From Ascarosepion bandense (taxonomy: Eukaryota > Mollusca > Cephalopoda > Sepiida > Sepiidae): a stretch of 64,000 nucleotides of DNA. This document shows positions 1-10,949 of the stretch, one piece after another. The notes beneath the pieces were generated by a model. The model saw only the letters and a list, made by a program, of their open reading frames with translations, was not told the DNA's origin and did no database searches. How positions within the stretch are numbered: position 1 is the stretch's first letter; every line of letters begins with the position of its first letter. The DNA is taken from positions 290,001 to 354,000 of the forward strand of contig JBBBDQ010001615.1 of assembly GCA_037127315.1 (NCBI GenBank). The letters are read 5' to 3'. The translations under genes were made by a program, and so were the position numbers.

Positions 1-189
1 AATTTAATATTAAAAAATGATACAGGAGGAGAGCTCAATGTAATTAAAATTACAGAGCTAATATAAAATAAACTAAATATACAATATTCAAAAATGTTGA
101 ATGAACATTTCGACATAAAATCCCTAAGAGTGATTTTACATCATCTCAGCTACGGTCCTTCTTTCAAAATGGAAATAAAAATAAGAATA

Positions 190-724
190 AAAAAAGAGAA
201 ATGTAAAAAGAAAAAGAAAAAGAAAAGAAAAAATGACGACTAAGATTTAGAAAAGTTACGTCACAAAAAATTACGGAAGTAATTCATGTCTAATTTAACT
301 TTTAGAAAGTTAAAATCTCAAATTTTAGAAAGTTAAAATCTCAAATTTTCGAATGTTAAAATCTAAAATTTTAGAAAGTTAAAATCTAAAATTTTAGAAA
401 GTTAAAATCTAAAATTGTAGAAAGTTAAAATCTAAAATTTTAGAAAGTTAAAATCTAAAATTTTAGAATGTTAAAATCTAAAATTTTACATTGTTAAAAT
501 CTAAAATTTTAGAATGTTAAAATCTAAAATTTTAGAATGTTAAAATCTAAAATTTTAGAATGTTAAAATCTAAAATTTTAGAAAGTTAAAATCTAAAATT
601 TTAGAAAGTTAAAATCTAAAATCTAAAATTAGACATCAATTACTTCCGTAATTTTTTGTGACGAAACTTTTCTAAATCTTAACCGTCATTTTTTATTTTC
701 TTTTTCTTTTTCTCTTTCTTTTTT

Positions 725-733
<9 letters not shown>
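190..733. mobile_element. Foldback element with internal 23-bp minisatellite
   Basis: Two arms of about 107 bp (190-296 and 625-733) are inverted copies of each other: the run gacggaagtaatt-like core, the gtgacg/cgtcac block and the purine-rich outer part (agaaaaagaaaaag) all mirror. Between them, 297-625 holds about 14 tandem copies of a 23-bp unit containing ttaaaatctaaaa. No coding capacity is seen. The structure fits a non-autonomous foldback/MITE-type DNA element; the superfamily is unknown and no clear target-site duplication was found. Confidence 0.75.

Positions 734-765
<32 letters not shown>
731..765. repeat. (AT)n microsatellite
   Basis: Uninterrupted AT dinucleotides abutting the right arm of the foldback element. 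Confidence 0.95.
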
Positions 766-770
<5 letters not shown>

Positions 771-887
771 AAAACAGTTTGTCTTATATATATAGTTAGA
801 ATAGATATTCCGTTTATTTATTAAAGACTATTATATTTATTTGCGTCTACAGGAATAGATAATTGAAAAATCTAATTAAAAAGAAAT

Positions 888-970
888 ATGAGCTCCTCGG
901 TAGGATTCGAATGTTCGTTTCCCTGGTCAGAAGAAAACAGTTATTACATTCGAGTTTATCTAGACAGTCT
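888..970 (-). repeat. tRNA-like SINE head relic
   Basis: Read on the minus strand there is a B-box-like acattcgaatcc preceded by an anticodon-arm-like hairpin (ttctgaccaggg). It resembles the head of the SINE at 37769-38240. No tail is visible, so it is a fragment at best. Confidence 0.35.
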
Positions 971-1299
971 GAGCTACAATTAATATCACTGTCGATATTA
1001 TCTTAGAAGCATGTATAGGATGTACCATTTTAGCACGCTTTTTTTTCTTCTAAGATGAAATTTCCCTGTTTCTTCTTATTTTGTTTAACTTTTGCGAGGC
1101 GTTTTTTGCTATTCGCGTGCACCTTCGACTGTCTGTGCCGCATTTTCCGTCGTCTTATTTAGTATTTGCGTGTGTTATATTTAGATTGAGAGTTGTGAAA
1201 CTCACTGGTTTGTTTAAATATATTTTTTATAATCATTTCACTCTAATCAAGTCAGAAATTCCACTGGTGCTCAGGGTTTAAAAAATGTACAGAAGATAA

Positions 1300-1580
1300 T
1301 AATGAAAAGATAAGAGATACATGGAAATCAAGGAGATAAAAAATGGCAGTTGACGTTGCGTTTAAAATATTGGATAGTGCAGCTCTCAGGGAAGCAAGGA
1401 AATGGAACTGAGTTCCAGAAAATGGAAGTGCGACAAAAGAAACGGATAGAATAACAAAGGCAGTTACGTTTAACTTTTTTGACGCTAAAAGATTGGGACG
1501 TATGTGGCAATCAAGTAACACGAGTAAAATCATATGTTCAGGGTACCAGAAAAAAGGGCTCGTCAAAGCAGTTGCAATGA
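1300..1580 (-). mobile_element. Diverged Jockey-group LINE fragment
   Basis: The text (agttgac..ttgcgttt, then ggaagcaagg..ggaa..tgagttcca) follows the same order as the minus-strand LINE copies at 9078-9556, 33950-34780 and 52731-53190, which encode the C-terminal region of the LINE protein. Reading frames are broken. Confidence 0.45.
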
Positions 1581-1655
1581 AATTTCTTGTAAAAAAAATA
1601 TTATAAATTAGAGTTTAGAACATGTACAAATTATCATCTACTACAAAGAGTAAAC

Positions 1656-2625
1656 GCTGTATCCTAGGTCCTACGCTCTTTTTAATCTACATTAATGATC
1701 TCCCCGATGTCATAAGATCACAAGTAGGCATGTTCGCCGATGATACCACAGTATAAGCTCGTCTCGATCAAAAATCTGGTGTTGATGATAAGGCGAAGCT
1801 CACGGCTGAGCTTGAAAATGACCTCCAATCCGTGGTGGATTGGGGTAGGAAATGGCTCGTAAAATTCAATTCTTCCAAAACGAAGCTGCTGTCAATTAAC
1901 CACCACAGACAACCACGCCTCCCTCCCATTAGCATGGAACAGGTATGCCTCCCAGAGAGTAAAACACTACGCCTGCTTGGCCTGACACTCTCAGCGGACC
2001 TCAAGTGGAATGACTACGACGAATCCATTGCTAAATCCGCTGCTATGAAAGTTGGCTCTCTGTGCAGGGCCCGGAAATTCTTTCCGCCTGAATCTATCCT
2101 GCACTTATACAGATCTACCATCCGCCCGTGTTTTGAATACTGTTGCCACATCTGGTTGGGTGCCCCTGCTGCTCTCCTCGGGCTTCTTGACAAAATACAG
2201 CGAAGAATCTGTAACGTGATTGATACCTACTAAGCTGACCGCCTGCAGTCACTCTCTCACCGGCGTGATGTGGCTTCCCTGTGCCTCTTCTATAAATACT
2301 TTCATGGCTTCTGCTCTGATGAACTTAAATCACTGGTGCCCCCTAGGTGGGGGTTTGCACGAGTTACTAGATTGGTAACTAGGTCCCACCCTTTTACAGT
2401 GAAACCGATGAAATTTAACCGCAATTTCTACTCTAACAGCTTCTTTTCTTGCACTTCCCGCCTGTGGAATTCCCTTCCGCATGCTTGCTTCACCTCCTAA
2501 CACACTAACCCTCTTATTCTCTCCAACCCTCCCCCTATGTACATCCTAACTCGTCTATCGCCCTGTGTAACCCCCTGCGCTATAGTGGCAGTGGAATGCC
2601 TTGCTTGGGGTTACATGATTTTTTG
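1656..2625 (+). pseudogene. Jockey-group LINE reverse transcriptase, broken 3' part
   Basis: Translation shows the RT signature [13 protein letters not shown] and the catalytic box FADDTT (YADD-type, with F), then KFNSSKTKLL, LRLLGLTLSADLKW, SILHLYRSTIRP and the C-terminal LFYKYFHGFCSDELKSL..RLWNSLP block shared by all copies here. A stop follows the FADD box (about 1752) and another ends the 1832-2233 frame. The 3' end carries the family tail (cagtgg..tgccttgcttgggg). The N-terminal endonuclease and start of RT are missing: a 5'-truncated dead copy. Confidence 0.85.
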
Positions 2626-3253
2626 TCAGTTAGAATTTGAACGAAAAGAGGGAAGAGGTAGAGGATATGGGTGATTAATGGACGTGTTGAAAATTTTGTA
2701 GACAGATTTAACTGTAGAAGGTAAGGTATGGTCCTTAACAGCATTTATGGCCAGTCCTTTGGGTTTAACAAAAGGAAAAAATAAGAAAATGTATCCGAGG
2801 TGGGGGGAGTAGGAGAGGGTACGCTAAAAAGGGGATAGGAATTGCTATTTGGTAAACATATCTGTATTGGTAAAGTATACGACTACAAATATTTTTGTAT
2901 TTAAATTTAGTTTTTATAATTAATCTATTTTTTGTATTTAACCTTAATTTAAAATTTAGGAATTTTTTTTTTATATATATATAAAACTTTAATTAGATCA
3001 CAGTAGTAAGAAGTAAAGTTAAAATTTGAGGTAAGAGTGTCCCCTTTATGATTCCCCATTCTGGTTTCTCATTTTTCTTACCCCTTTTACGTCGCTAACA
3101 AAAGTTTACCAATATAAGGAAAATAAATTCCACCCCACTTAAAAAAAAATAAGGTTTATTATCTGATGAGATATTGTCCTTTCGATGTCAAAACAAAATG
3201 TACACTTTGTAGTAGATTGTAATTTGAACATTTTCTAAAGTATAATTTAAAAT
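2626..3253. other. AT-rich stretch, nothing recognised
   Basis: No coding signal, tRNA, or match to the other repeats in this window was seen. Confidence 0.5.
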
Positions 3254-3271
3254 AAACACGCACACACGCAC

Positions 3272-3303
<32 letters not shown>
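3254..3303. repeat. (CA)n microsatellite
   Basis: CA dinucleotides with occasional CG interruptions. The ORFs reading VCVCVC across it are artefacts. Confidence 0.95.
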
Positions 3304-3309
<6 letters not shown>

Positions 3310-3344
3310 GAGCGCGTATAATGATAATATATACGCTAAAAAGT

Positions 3345-3457
3345 CTGCCTTCTTCCACCGAACGCCCCCAACCCAGAGGTAGAATCGCCAACTGACGCCA
3401 ATTCGGTCGGGTTTCAATCCTGGGTTAAAAAGCAATCGGAGTCTAACCATACAGATT
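3345..3457 (+). repeat. Truncated copy of the hammerhead-bearing SINE
   Basis: Contains an A-box-like region, gactgacgccaattcgg and a B-box-like gggtttcaatcc, followed by aatcggagtctaacc as in the hammerhead copy at 22341-22358. The sequence stops where the ribozyme core would begin, at the junction with the 105-bp array. Confidence 0.5.
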
Positions 3458-4085
3458 TCTTTGTTTCTGTTGCTTCAATTCTCTTCTTCATCTGTGAGGA
3501 GATGGTCCAGCATTCACTGCCATATGGGAGGACTGATATTACATCACAGTGTAGAAATCTTTTCTTTGTTTCTGTTGCTTTAACTCACTTCTTCATCTGT
3601 GAGGAGATTGTCCAGCATTCACTGCCTTATAGGAGGACTGATATTACATAAAAGTTCAGTACACTTTTCTTTGTTTCTGTTGCTTCAAGTCTCATCTTCA
3701 TCTGTGAAGAGATTGTCCAGCATTCACTGCCATATAGAAGGACTGATATTACATTACAGTTCAGTACTCTTTTCTTTGTTTCTCTTGCTTCAAGTCTCTT
3801 CTTCACCTGTGAAGTGATTGTCCAGCATTCACTTCTATATAAGAGGACTGATATTACAAAACAGTTCAGTACTCTTTTCTTTGTTTCTGTTGCTTCAAGT
3901 CTCTTCTTCATCTGTGAGGAGATTGTCCAGTATTCACAGCCATATTAGGAAGACTGATATTACAAAACAGTTCAGTATTCTTTTCTTTGTTTCTCTTGCT
4001 TCAAGTCTCTTCTTCATCTGTGAAGAGATTGTCCAGCATTCACTTCCATATAGGAGGACTGATATTGCAAAACAGTTCTCGATTT
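3453..4085 (-). repeat. 105-bp tandem repeat derived from RTE reverse transcriptase
   Basis: Six copies of a 105-bp unit: the marker tctttgtttc recurs at 3458, 3563, 3668, 3773, 3878 and 3984. On the minus strand each unit is exactly 35 codons and encodes an RTE RT segment containing VLNC.VISVLLYGSECWTI and a KKRLEATE stretch. The same segment occurs once in the RTE copies at 16095-17245, 31385-32125 and 53191-53880. Open frames persist over about 2.7 units (3627-3911). Confidence 0.9.
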
Positions 4086-4945
4086 AGAAGTCTGTGTGAA
4101 GTCAGAATTGCTGCTAGCCAGTAGAATACTGATAGACAGGTATTTACAGAAAGCAGGTTTTGTAGGAGTAATATTAGTAAGAGTCTGTTACTTAGCTGAT
4201 TGAAGTTACATTTAACTTTCCGACTCCAGAGTAGTGAAGCCAGATTTTCCCGTCAACTCTTCAGGGTCTTTTTTAATTTATTGTTATTATTTCCAAATTT
4301 TTTCCCCCTTTATATAGCCGTGAATTGTGCTCGGGTTTACGCGTATTTTGGCAAGTGTTAGCCGTCATGGTCATTTTTTGTTCTTTTTTCTCTATTTCTT
4401 TTTTGTTCTTTCTTAGTTCTTTCCTTTTATTTCTGACGTTTAGAAGTTGTAATATCTTTTTTTTTTTCTGTAGTGCATATGTAATTCTTTTTCTGCGTTA
4501 ATGTTATTTATTACCGTAGCTTTGTATATTATGCCATTGATTAGACATTTGTTGCTAATAATCATCTTTGTTCTGGCAGTTAGATTTATTAGTATATTGT
4601 TGGTGATTGTTATTGTGATAGTTTTTTTGTTTTATTGGGTATTAATTTTATTGTATTTGATTATTAATTTCTACTTGTTATCTCTGCAGCTAATTTTCAA
4701 GCAAAGTAGAATATAAAAACGAAAACAATCCAAAGGTAAAAATACTTGAGAAATATAGTCTATCTCTATCTCCCAGTAATCATACACTGAAAACAAAAAT
4801 AGAAACTATCATTTTTTAGAAAAACTGAAACCACGGCTTTAAAAATAATCTAATTATCAACAAAAACAAAATCAAAATCAGTTACAGCTGCATGGATAAC
4901 AAAATTTCAAAGAAAAGAAAATATGAAAAGAGAAAAAAGAAATTC
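4086..4945. other. Unannotated AT-rich stretch
   Basis: No recognised element. The 71-codon hydrophobic ORF at 4501-4716 is low-complexity T-rich sequence and is not called. Confidence 0.5.
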
Positions 4946-5774
4946 ATGGACCAGATGACCCTCCCGGAGAGTAATACACTACGCCTCCTCGGACTTACCC
5001 TGTCCTCAGACCTCAAATGGAAGCACTATATTGAATCCATAGCAAAATCTACTGCTAAGAAGATTGGGTCACTATGTCGATCCAGGATGTTTTTTCCACC
5101 TGAATCCATCCTGCATATATACAAGTCAACCATCCGTCCGTCCATGGAGTACTGCTGCCATTTATGGTCAGATGCCCCTGCCGTTCTCCTCAGTGTTCTT
5201 GACAAGCTCCAAAGGAGAGTCTGTAATGTGATAGGTACTGATCTGGCGACTCGTCTGCAGCCACTTTCCCATCGTCGAAATGTGGCCTCCCTCTGTCTCT
5301 TCTATAAATACTTTCATGGCTTTTGCTCGGATGAGCTTAAGTCACTGATGCCTCCTCAACAGGTGTTTACCCGTGCAACCAGACTGGCAACTGGGTCCCA
5401 CCCATTCACAGTCAGGTTAGCCAAACGCAGACGACAATTCTACTCCTGCAGCTTCCTCTCTCGCACTTCCCGCCTGTGGAACTCACTCCCGTATTCTTGC
5501 TTTCCTGACGGCTACGACCTCCAGAAATTTAAAAGCAAAGTTAATACTCACCTACTAACCACTGGACTCTAGCTCTCTCCCCTCCCCTGTATAATCTTCA
5601 CGTTCTCTCCGCCCATGTATCTGTCATTGCACCTGCTTTCTCAGCTTTCTATTGTTCCTTTCTAACTAGCTTGTACTCCTCACTCTTTTCTAATTAATCT
5701 TTCTACATTTATGTAACCCCCTGCACATCAGTGGCGTTTCTGCCTTGCTCGGGGTGAAATGATTAAAAAAAAAA
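4946..5774 (+). pseudogene. Jockey-group LINE, 5'-truncated but open C-terminal ORF
   Basis: An open frame runs to a stop at about 5572 and encodes the LINE ORF2 C-terminus: LRLLGLTLSSDLKWKHY, RMFFPPESILHIYKSTIRP, EYCCHLW, LQRRVCNVIG, LFYKYFHGFCSDELKSL, SRTSRLWNSLP and a final NTHLLTTGL. The 3' UTR ends in the family tail (ctgcacatcagtggcg..ttgctcggggtgaaatgatt) and poly(A). The first ~18 codons of the ORF (4892-4945) are unrelated flanking DNA. It is nearly identical to 59580-60185, implying recent activity. Confidence 0.9.
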
Positions 5775-5924
5775 ATGGAAAAAAGCCAACAAATGATGAA
5801 AAATGATCATGACAACCAACACCTGCTAAAACAGGAAATACGCGTAAACCCAGGCAAATGAACAATGTTAAGTATTAAAAGTACATTGGGAAAACCCATT
5901 GATGAGTTGACTCTTCCTACGAAA

Positions 5925-6175
5925 CTTTTGGAACACAATGTTCCTGGGGCATGCAATGAGGAGGGAGGACTTGAAGAATCTGATACTAACAGAACAGATA
6001 GAAGGAAACAGAGACAGGGGAGAGCAGCGGATAACATATTGCTCAGGTGGATGACAGAACGAGGGTTGCGTGGTATAACAGGAGAAAGCCTGCTAAGAGT
6101 CACCCGGGATAGGGAAATATGGAAAGCCATGATCGCCTACGGTTTTGAAGGGACTTGGCACATAGAAGAAGAAAA
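5925..6175 (+). pseudogene. RTE-clade LINE 3' end
   Basis: Encodes degraded pieces of the RTE C-terminus (GHAMR-like, then RRKQRQGRAADNI, RWMTERGLRGI, RVTRDREIWKAMIAYGF) and ends with the family 3' end (ggcacatagaagaagaaa). RTE elements typically finish in a short-repeat tail rather than long poly(A). Confidence 0.85.
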
Positions 6176-6207
6176 GGTAAACATGAATATGCCGATAGTA
6201 TTTTGTA

Positions 6208-6210
<3 letters not shown>

Positions 6211-6263
<53 letters not shown>
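6211..6263. repeat. (TA)n microsatellite
   Basis: Pure TA run next to the RTE 3' end. Confidence 0.95.
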
Positions 6264-6265
<2 letters not shown>

Positions 6266-6436
6266 CATATTATCAGCTTGCCAGCAAACTTTAATTTGCA
6301 AAAATTTCAGTCAGTCGGTATCTACTGTCCTAAACTTATTTTGTTTTCACTCCTTAGTAACGTTTCTTTTTTCTTATTTTTCCTTACTTACTAAACCTTT
6401 GTGTATTAGCGAGTTTATTGGCCTGCTTGATGTGAA

Positions 6437-6438
<2 letters not shown>

Positions 6439-6478
<40 letters not shown>
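6439..6478. repeat. (TA)n microsatellite
   Basis: Pure TA run abutting the left copy of the hammerhead repeat. Confidence 0.95.
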
Positions 6479-6481
<3 letters not shown>

Positions 6482-6700
6482 CCCATTTGTAAACGAGTTA
6501 TTACGCGACCTAGATTTCTGCCATGAGTAGTGTCTTCAGGCGAATTTCAAGAACTAATTTTACCGTTTTACTTTCTTTTTTTTAAATAAAAAACCTCACG
6601 TAACCGTGTTTGTTTTAACACTCACGTGGCAGGGAATTTTTGAATGCGCAATTTTTAAAATTACAAGAAATTTTAAAACGTTTTCATCCATGTTTATGTG
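6478..6700 (-). mobile_element. Hammerhead-bearing repeat, family C, inverted copy
   Basis: Reverse-complementary to 6787-6980 (shared: the ccacg/cgtgg block, ggtaaaat..agtt, gacacyactcatgg, ctaggtcgcgtaataact). The two copies face each other across about 90 bp. This copy starts directly at a (TA)n run, which is where the other copies also end. Confidence 0.85.
6497..6554 (-). ncRNA. Type I hammerhead ribozyme motif, family C
   Basis: On the minus strand: helix I 5' strand (guucuu..cgc), core CUGAAGA, stem II ACUA-cuca-UGGC, core GAAA, short helix III closed around cuag, cleavage triplet GUC, then helix I 3' strand (gcg-u-aauaac). Core residues are intact; stem II has one A-C mismatch and helix I one mismatch compared with the copy at 6902. 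Activity is inferred, not shown. Confidence 0.6.
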
Positions 6701-6786
6701 AATCTAAGAGGTAGTTTTTAGTATTGTTACACTAAGTCATAATTACTAAAAAATACTAAATAAATACATTTTGGGTTCATACAACC

Positions 6787-7083
6787 GTGGATGAAAACGT
6801 TATAATTTCTTGTAATTTTAAAAATTACGCATTCGAAATTTCTCTGCCACGTGAGCATAAAAACAACAACAACAAAAAATAAACGGTAAATGGTAAAATC
6901 AGTTATTGAAAATCGCCTTAAGACACCACTCATGGTAGAAACCTAGGTCGCGTAATAACTCGTTTACAAATGGAAAATATTCAAAAGTTCCACAATATAA
7001 TTGTATTGAACACTTTTAATACATATGTGTAATGATCTAATTTTATTATGACCAAAAACTAAGTAATTAAACAATCAATCAAT

Positions 7084-7086
<3 letters not shown>
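6787..7086 (+). mobile_element. Hammerhead-bearing repeat, family C
   Basis: Closely matches 61905-62213 over its whole length, including gtggatgaaaacg at the left, tatgaccaaaaactaagta near the right, and a final (AT)n run. No ORF. It seems to be a short non-autonomous element that ends in AT dinucleotides. Confidence 0.8.
6902..6959 (+). ncRNA. Hammerhead motif, family C, one core mutation
   Basis: Helix I outer pairs guuauu (6902-6907) with aauaac (6954-6959) and inner pairs cgc (6914-6916) with gcg (6950-6952), with an internal loop between. The core reads CUUAAGA (6917-6923), where G5 of CUGANGA is replaced by U. Stem II acca/uggu with loop cuca is perfect; GAAAC (6938-6942), loop cuag, and GUC (6947-6949) follow. 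The G5 change should abolish cleavage. Confidence 0.65.
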
Positions 7087-7124
<38 letters not shown>

Positions 7125-7364
7125 GCATGTGTATTTTTGAAAGTGCATGTTTGTGAGTTTGTGATTGACCATTGAGTAACTCTACGGTCTGTGTGTCTGT
7201 GTATTTATGTATGTCTGTGTGTAAGAGAGGCAGAGAGAGAGACAGAGACAGGGAGACAGTGAGACTGACAGAGTGACATAGAGAAAAATTATTCTCGAGG
7301 AATGAATTACTCAACTGTTTCTGTGTATATATTTATATTTGTGTGTGTGTATGTGTGTGTGTTC
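7087..7364. repeat. (AT)n, GA-rich and (GT)n simple repeats
   Basis: AT run 7087-7122, imperfect GT/GA-rich sequence to about 7290, and a GT run 7339-7364. Confidence 0.85.
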
Positions 7365-7904
7365 GTGGTTATACACTCATACTTATCAGAGCAATCTATC
7401 ACCAAGAAAAAAAAAGCAGTTCGGTACTAGATTTAATAACGATGTCTGGGTGGAGAAATCGATGCAAGACTTTCATGGCGACTCTTGCTTCGAGGCCTTT
7501 AATCCGAGCCCAGATGTTTTTCTCAGATAAGTCGCATCTAGCAAGAGGTGCACGAACGGAGCTTGGGTCCGAATGTGGAACTTACGTTTCTTTCGCATCG
7601 ATTTCTCCGTAATAAAAGCAAATCTCGTATCAGAGAACATAGTGGATAGATTCAAAAGGATTCTAGCGGGGGCGGGTGAAATGATTTTCCGGGTAAGCGT
7701 TATTTGTTGACCAGAAACAAAAAAAGTAGAAATCGAATTAACGAAAACAGAGACGGAGAGATAAAAAGAAGCCGACATGTGTAATTCATAATTCAGGACA
7801 TAACTTTCAGGTAATTTCATTCGGGTACATCGATTTTGTAACCGGGTTATTGAACTTAATTTTAAAGTTGGAGTTTGGCATAATATATTTGGCAAATGGC
7901 TACA
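7365..7904. other. Nothing recognised
   Basis: No coding or repeat match seen in this stretch. Confidence 0.4.
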
Positions 7905-8444
7905 GCGTTTTGAGTTTGAGTTGTGTTTAACAGCATATCAATCTCTGTGGGTTATTTAATGCCAAAAAGGTAGGGTTTTAAAGTATTTTTTCATGCTTAG
8001 TTATGGTAAGTAGGTTGATTTAGTCAGATTTTGATAAAATGTATTTTTATTTTAGAAACTGAAAATATCTTCTTATTTTGTATTCAAAAATGTATTGCTC
8101 GTAATAATTTTTTCCTTCAAAAATGTATTATGGCAATAATTTGTTTTCCTTCAAAAATGTGTTACGTTAATAATTTTTCATTCTTCAAAAATGTATTGTT
8201 GGTAATATTTTTAATTCAAAAATGTATATTTTTCTATAAAAGTCTTTTTTTTTTATTTTCATAGTGTTTTGACACCAGTTAAGGGGTTAACTATTTGCCC
8301 ATAGCTGGGACCCTAACAGGTTCTACCACTTCAGTTCGGGGTGGACCTTGGAACAACAGCAATGAAGAGGTAGTTCCAAGCTCCTCACAAACTCCAAATC
8401 AGACGCTTTGCTGCCGGATGCAGTTTACGGTCATACCCAGGATC
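7905..8444 (-). mobile_element. SINE copy (family with cccagctatgggyaaata core)
   Basis: Read on the minus strand: head with gcatccggcagcaa, core agctatgggcaaatagtt, an AT-rich middle with several imperfect ~30-bp copies of ttcaaaaatgtatt, and a tail ending gttgatatgc..ttaaac..actcaaactcaa. The same order is seen at 8514-8936, 9838-10336 and 33413-33767; the last has an 11-bp target-site duplication, supporting retroposition. Confidence 0.75.
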
Positions 8445-8513
8445 ACCGTTTTTGGAGAAAACGACTATAAATATGCTATTAGTTTCAAATTCATTTCAAT
8501 ATCATTTCAGTAA

Positions 8514-8936
8514 TCAGTTTTTCAGTTTGAGTTTTTTTTTAAGGCATATCAACCTCTGTGTGTTATTTAATGCCAAAAAGGTAGGGTTTGAAGATATGTT
8601 TTTAATGTTCAGTTATAGTAAGAAGGTTGATTTTGTCAGATTTGGTTGATTTTTTTTTTCTCTTCAAAAAGGTTTTATGGTAACAAAATTTTTCCTTGTT
8701 GGCCATATTATTTAATTCAAAATGTATATGTTTCTATAAAAGTCTATTTTTCTAATTTCATAGAGTTTTGTCATCAGTTTAAAGGTCAAACTATTTGCCC
8801 ATAGCTGGGACCTTAACAGGTGCTACCACTCCAGGTCAGGTGAACCTGGGAACAATAGCAATTAAGAGGTTGTTCGATGCTCTTTGCAACCTCCCAATCT
8901 TGCTGCTGGATGCAGTTTATTGTCATACCCAGGACC
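8514..8936 (-). mobile_element. SINE copy, same family
   Basis: Second copy 70 bp downstream in the same orientation, with a shorter AT-rich middle. Head near 8936, tail at 8514. Confidence 0.75.
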
Positions 8937-9077
8937 CCGGTCATCAGTGAGAGCCTTAGAGCACACGCTAATCAAATTTATAATTTACTGGAGCTTTATA
9001 AATTGTATATAGACAAATGCATGTCATAAACACATTATTACTAAATGATTGTTTCATCAAATAAGACCTTCATTTTT

Positions 9078-9556
9078 TAATTGTTTCACCCCAAGCAAGT
9101 TGGTACCGCCACTGATGCGCAGGGGGCTACAAAAGAGTAAAAGTTTAGACAAGAGGAGAGTGGAGAGAAAGACGAACCGGTTACAGTGGGTGAAAGAGAA
9201 AGGGCAAGAGAAGGTGTGAAGACAGTTGCTAAGGTAAAGAGAAAGGAAAAAAAAACAAAATATACGGTGTGATGTAGAAAGAACTGGAGTCTAGTGCATA
9301 AGAAATGGGTATTGGCATTGCATTTACATTCAAGGAGGTTGTAGCCGTCGGGAAAGCAAGTATGCAGAAGGGAATTACACAGGCGCAAAGTGCAAGAAAA
9401 GAAGCTGATGGAGTAGAATTGTCGGCTGCATTTGTTTGATCTAACTGTAAATGGGTGGGACCTTGTTGTCAGTCTGGTTGCATGAGTAAACTATTGTGGC
9501 GGGGCCACCAGTGAATTATGTTCGTTGGAACAGAAGCCATGAAGATATTTATGAAT
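9078..9556 (-). mobile_element. Jockey-group LINE 3' fragment
   Basis: Starts with the reverse complement of the LINE 3' tail (tttcaccccaagcaag..ccactgatgcgcaggggg) and runs back into the ORF2 C-terminus, where the minus-strand frame gives RLCNSLLHTCFPDGYNL and NTHFL. Truncated at its 5' side. Confidence 0.85.
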
Positions 9557-9567
9557 TAGATTGAACA

Positions 9568-9632
9568 ATTTAGTTATAGTATAGTGTAATATAGTATAGT
9601 GTAATATAGTATAGTGTAATATATCGTAAATG
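9568..9632. repeat. 15-bp tandem repeat
   Basis: About 3.5 copies of a unit with agtatagtgtaat. Confidence 0.85.
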
Positions 9633-9837
9633 TCGTAATTTTAAGGTAATTTTCAATAAAAAATGCAAACGTAAGACATTTGGTCTTATAACGTGTGCCA
9701 ACAATTTTATGGCATTATGATCTACAAAATAATCTAACACGTGTGTCGGCAACCTTTTGTTAGCGATGTGCCGGCTAAGGGTTTTAAAATCATTCAGTCA
9801 GCCAAGTGTGTAAATATATTTATACAAATCAATATAT

Positions 9838-10336
9838 TTGTTTGAGTTTGAGTTTTGTTTAACGGCATATCAATCCCTTCAGGTTATTTAATGCCCAAAA
9901 GGTGGAATTTTAAGGTATTTTTTTTTTAATGTTCGATTACAGTGAGAAGGTTGATTTAGTCAGATTGTGACTTTTTTAGAAAACTGAAGATGTCTTCTAG
10001 TTTTCTATTTAAAAATGTTTTGCTGAGAATTTAACATGATAACAATTTTTTCTTCAAAAATGTATTGTTGGTAATATTTTTCCTTCAAAAATGTATATTT
10101 TTCTATATCTTTTAATGTATATACTTCTATAAAAGCGTATCTTTATACTTTCATAATGTTTTGACCCCAGTTTAGGGGTTAGCTATTTGCCCATAGCTGG
10201 GGTCAAAACAGGTGCTACGACTCCGGGTTAGGATGGAGCTGAGAACAGCGACAATTAAGAGGTGGTTCCATGCTCCTCACAACCTCCCAATCAGAAGCCT
10301 TGCTGCCGGATGCAGTTTACCGTCATGCCCAGGACC
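9838..10336 (-). mobile_element. SINE copy, cccagctatggg-core family
   Basis: Third copy in this orientation. Tail side (gtttgagtttgagttttg) at 9838, head side (gcatccggcagcaaggc in reverse) near 10336. Long AT-rich middle. Confidence 0.8.
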
Positions 10337-10949
10337 AGTATATTTGTTCTACAAGGTTTTATATAGTAATATATAAAATAATATGTTAACTACGTTAACA
10401 GAAATAGTTTTAAATGTTTTTGAAGTTTTTATTTTTAATGGCAGCCTTGCCCTTGGATGGTATTAGCCACTCCTACTATATTAGCAACATAGTTTGCTAC
10501 TTTGAGTTTTACACAATTTTCTAAATGTTCAGGTATTCGGCGACTTCATTGCGAGCTTAACACTACTTTCATGTGAGAGAAAATTTGCTTCCTTAGTTTA
10601 ACAAATCATACCATTGAAAATTGCATTCCGTTCTACGTGTGGCACGCGTACCGTAGGTCACCGACCATTGATTTAATAAATGATGTAACAAAATCTTTTT
10701 ACAGTTTTACTTATCGAATACTGTAAAAATTGCATAGTTTGCCTGCTGTCATTCATAATTAGAATTTTGTTTTGAAGAATATATAGTTCCGTTTAATGTT
10801 TAGTTGTATGATACAAAATACATAATCTTTATTTGTATTTTTTCTTTTTGAAATTGTAAAATTCTGAAGATTGTAAGCAAAACCCTGCAAAAATATATAT
10901 ATATATTTTTTCAGACTATATATATAAAATTAAATGCTTAGAACTGAGT
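10337..10949. other. AT-rich, nothing recognised
   Basis: No coding or repeat signal beyond short AT tracts. Confidence 0.4.

Noticed and set aside
3188..3450. ORFs with VCVCVC runs
   Set aside because: Translation of a CA microsatellite.
4501..4716. 71-codon hydrophobic ORF
   Set aside because: T-rich low-complexity sequence; no conserved motif, no neighbouring gene structure.
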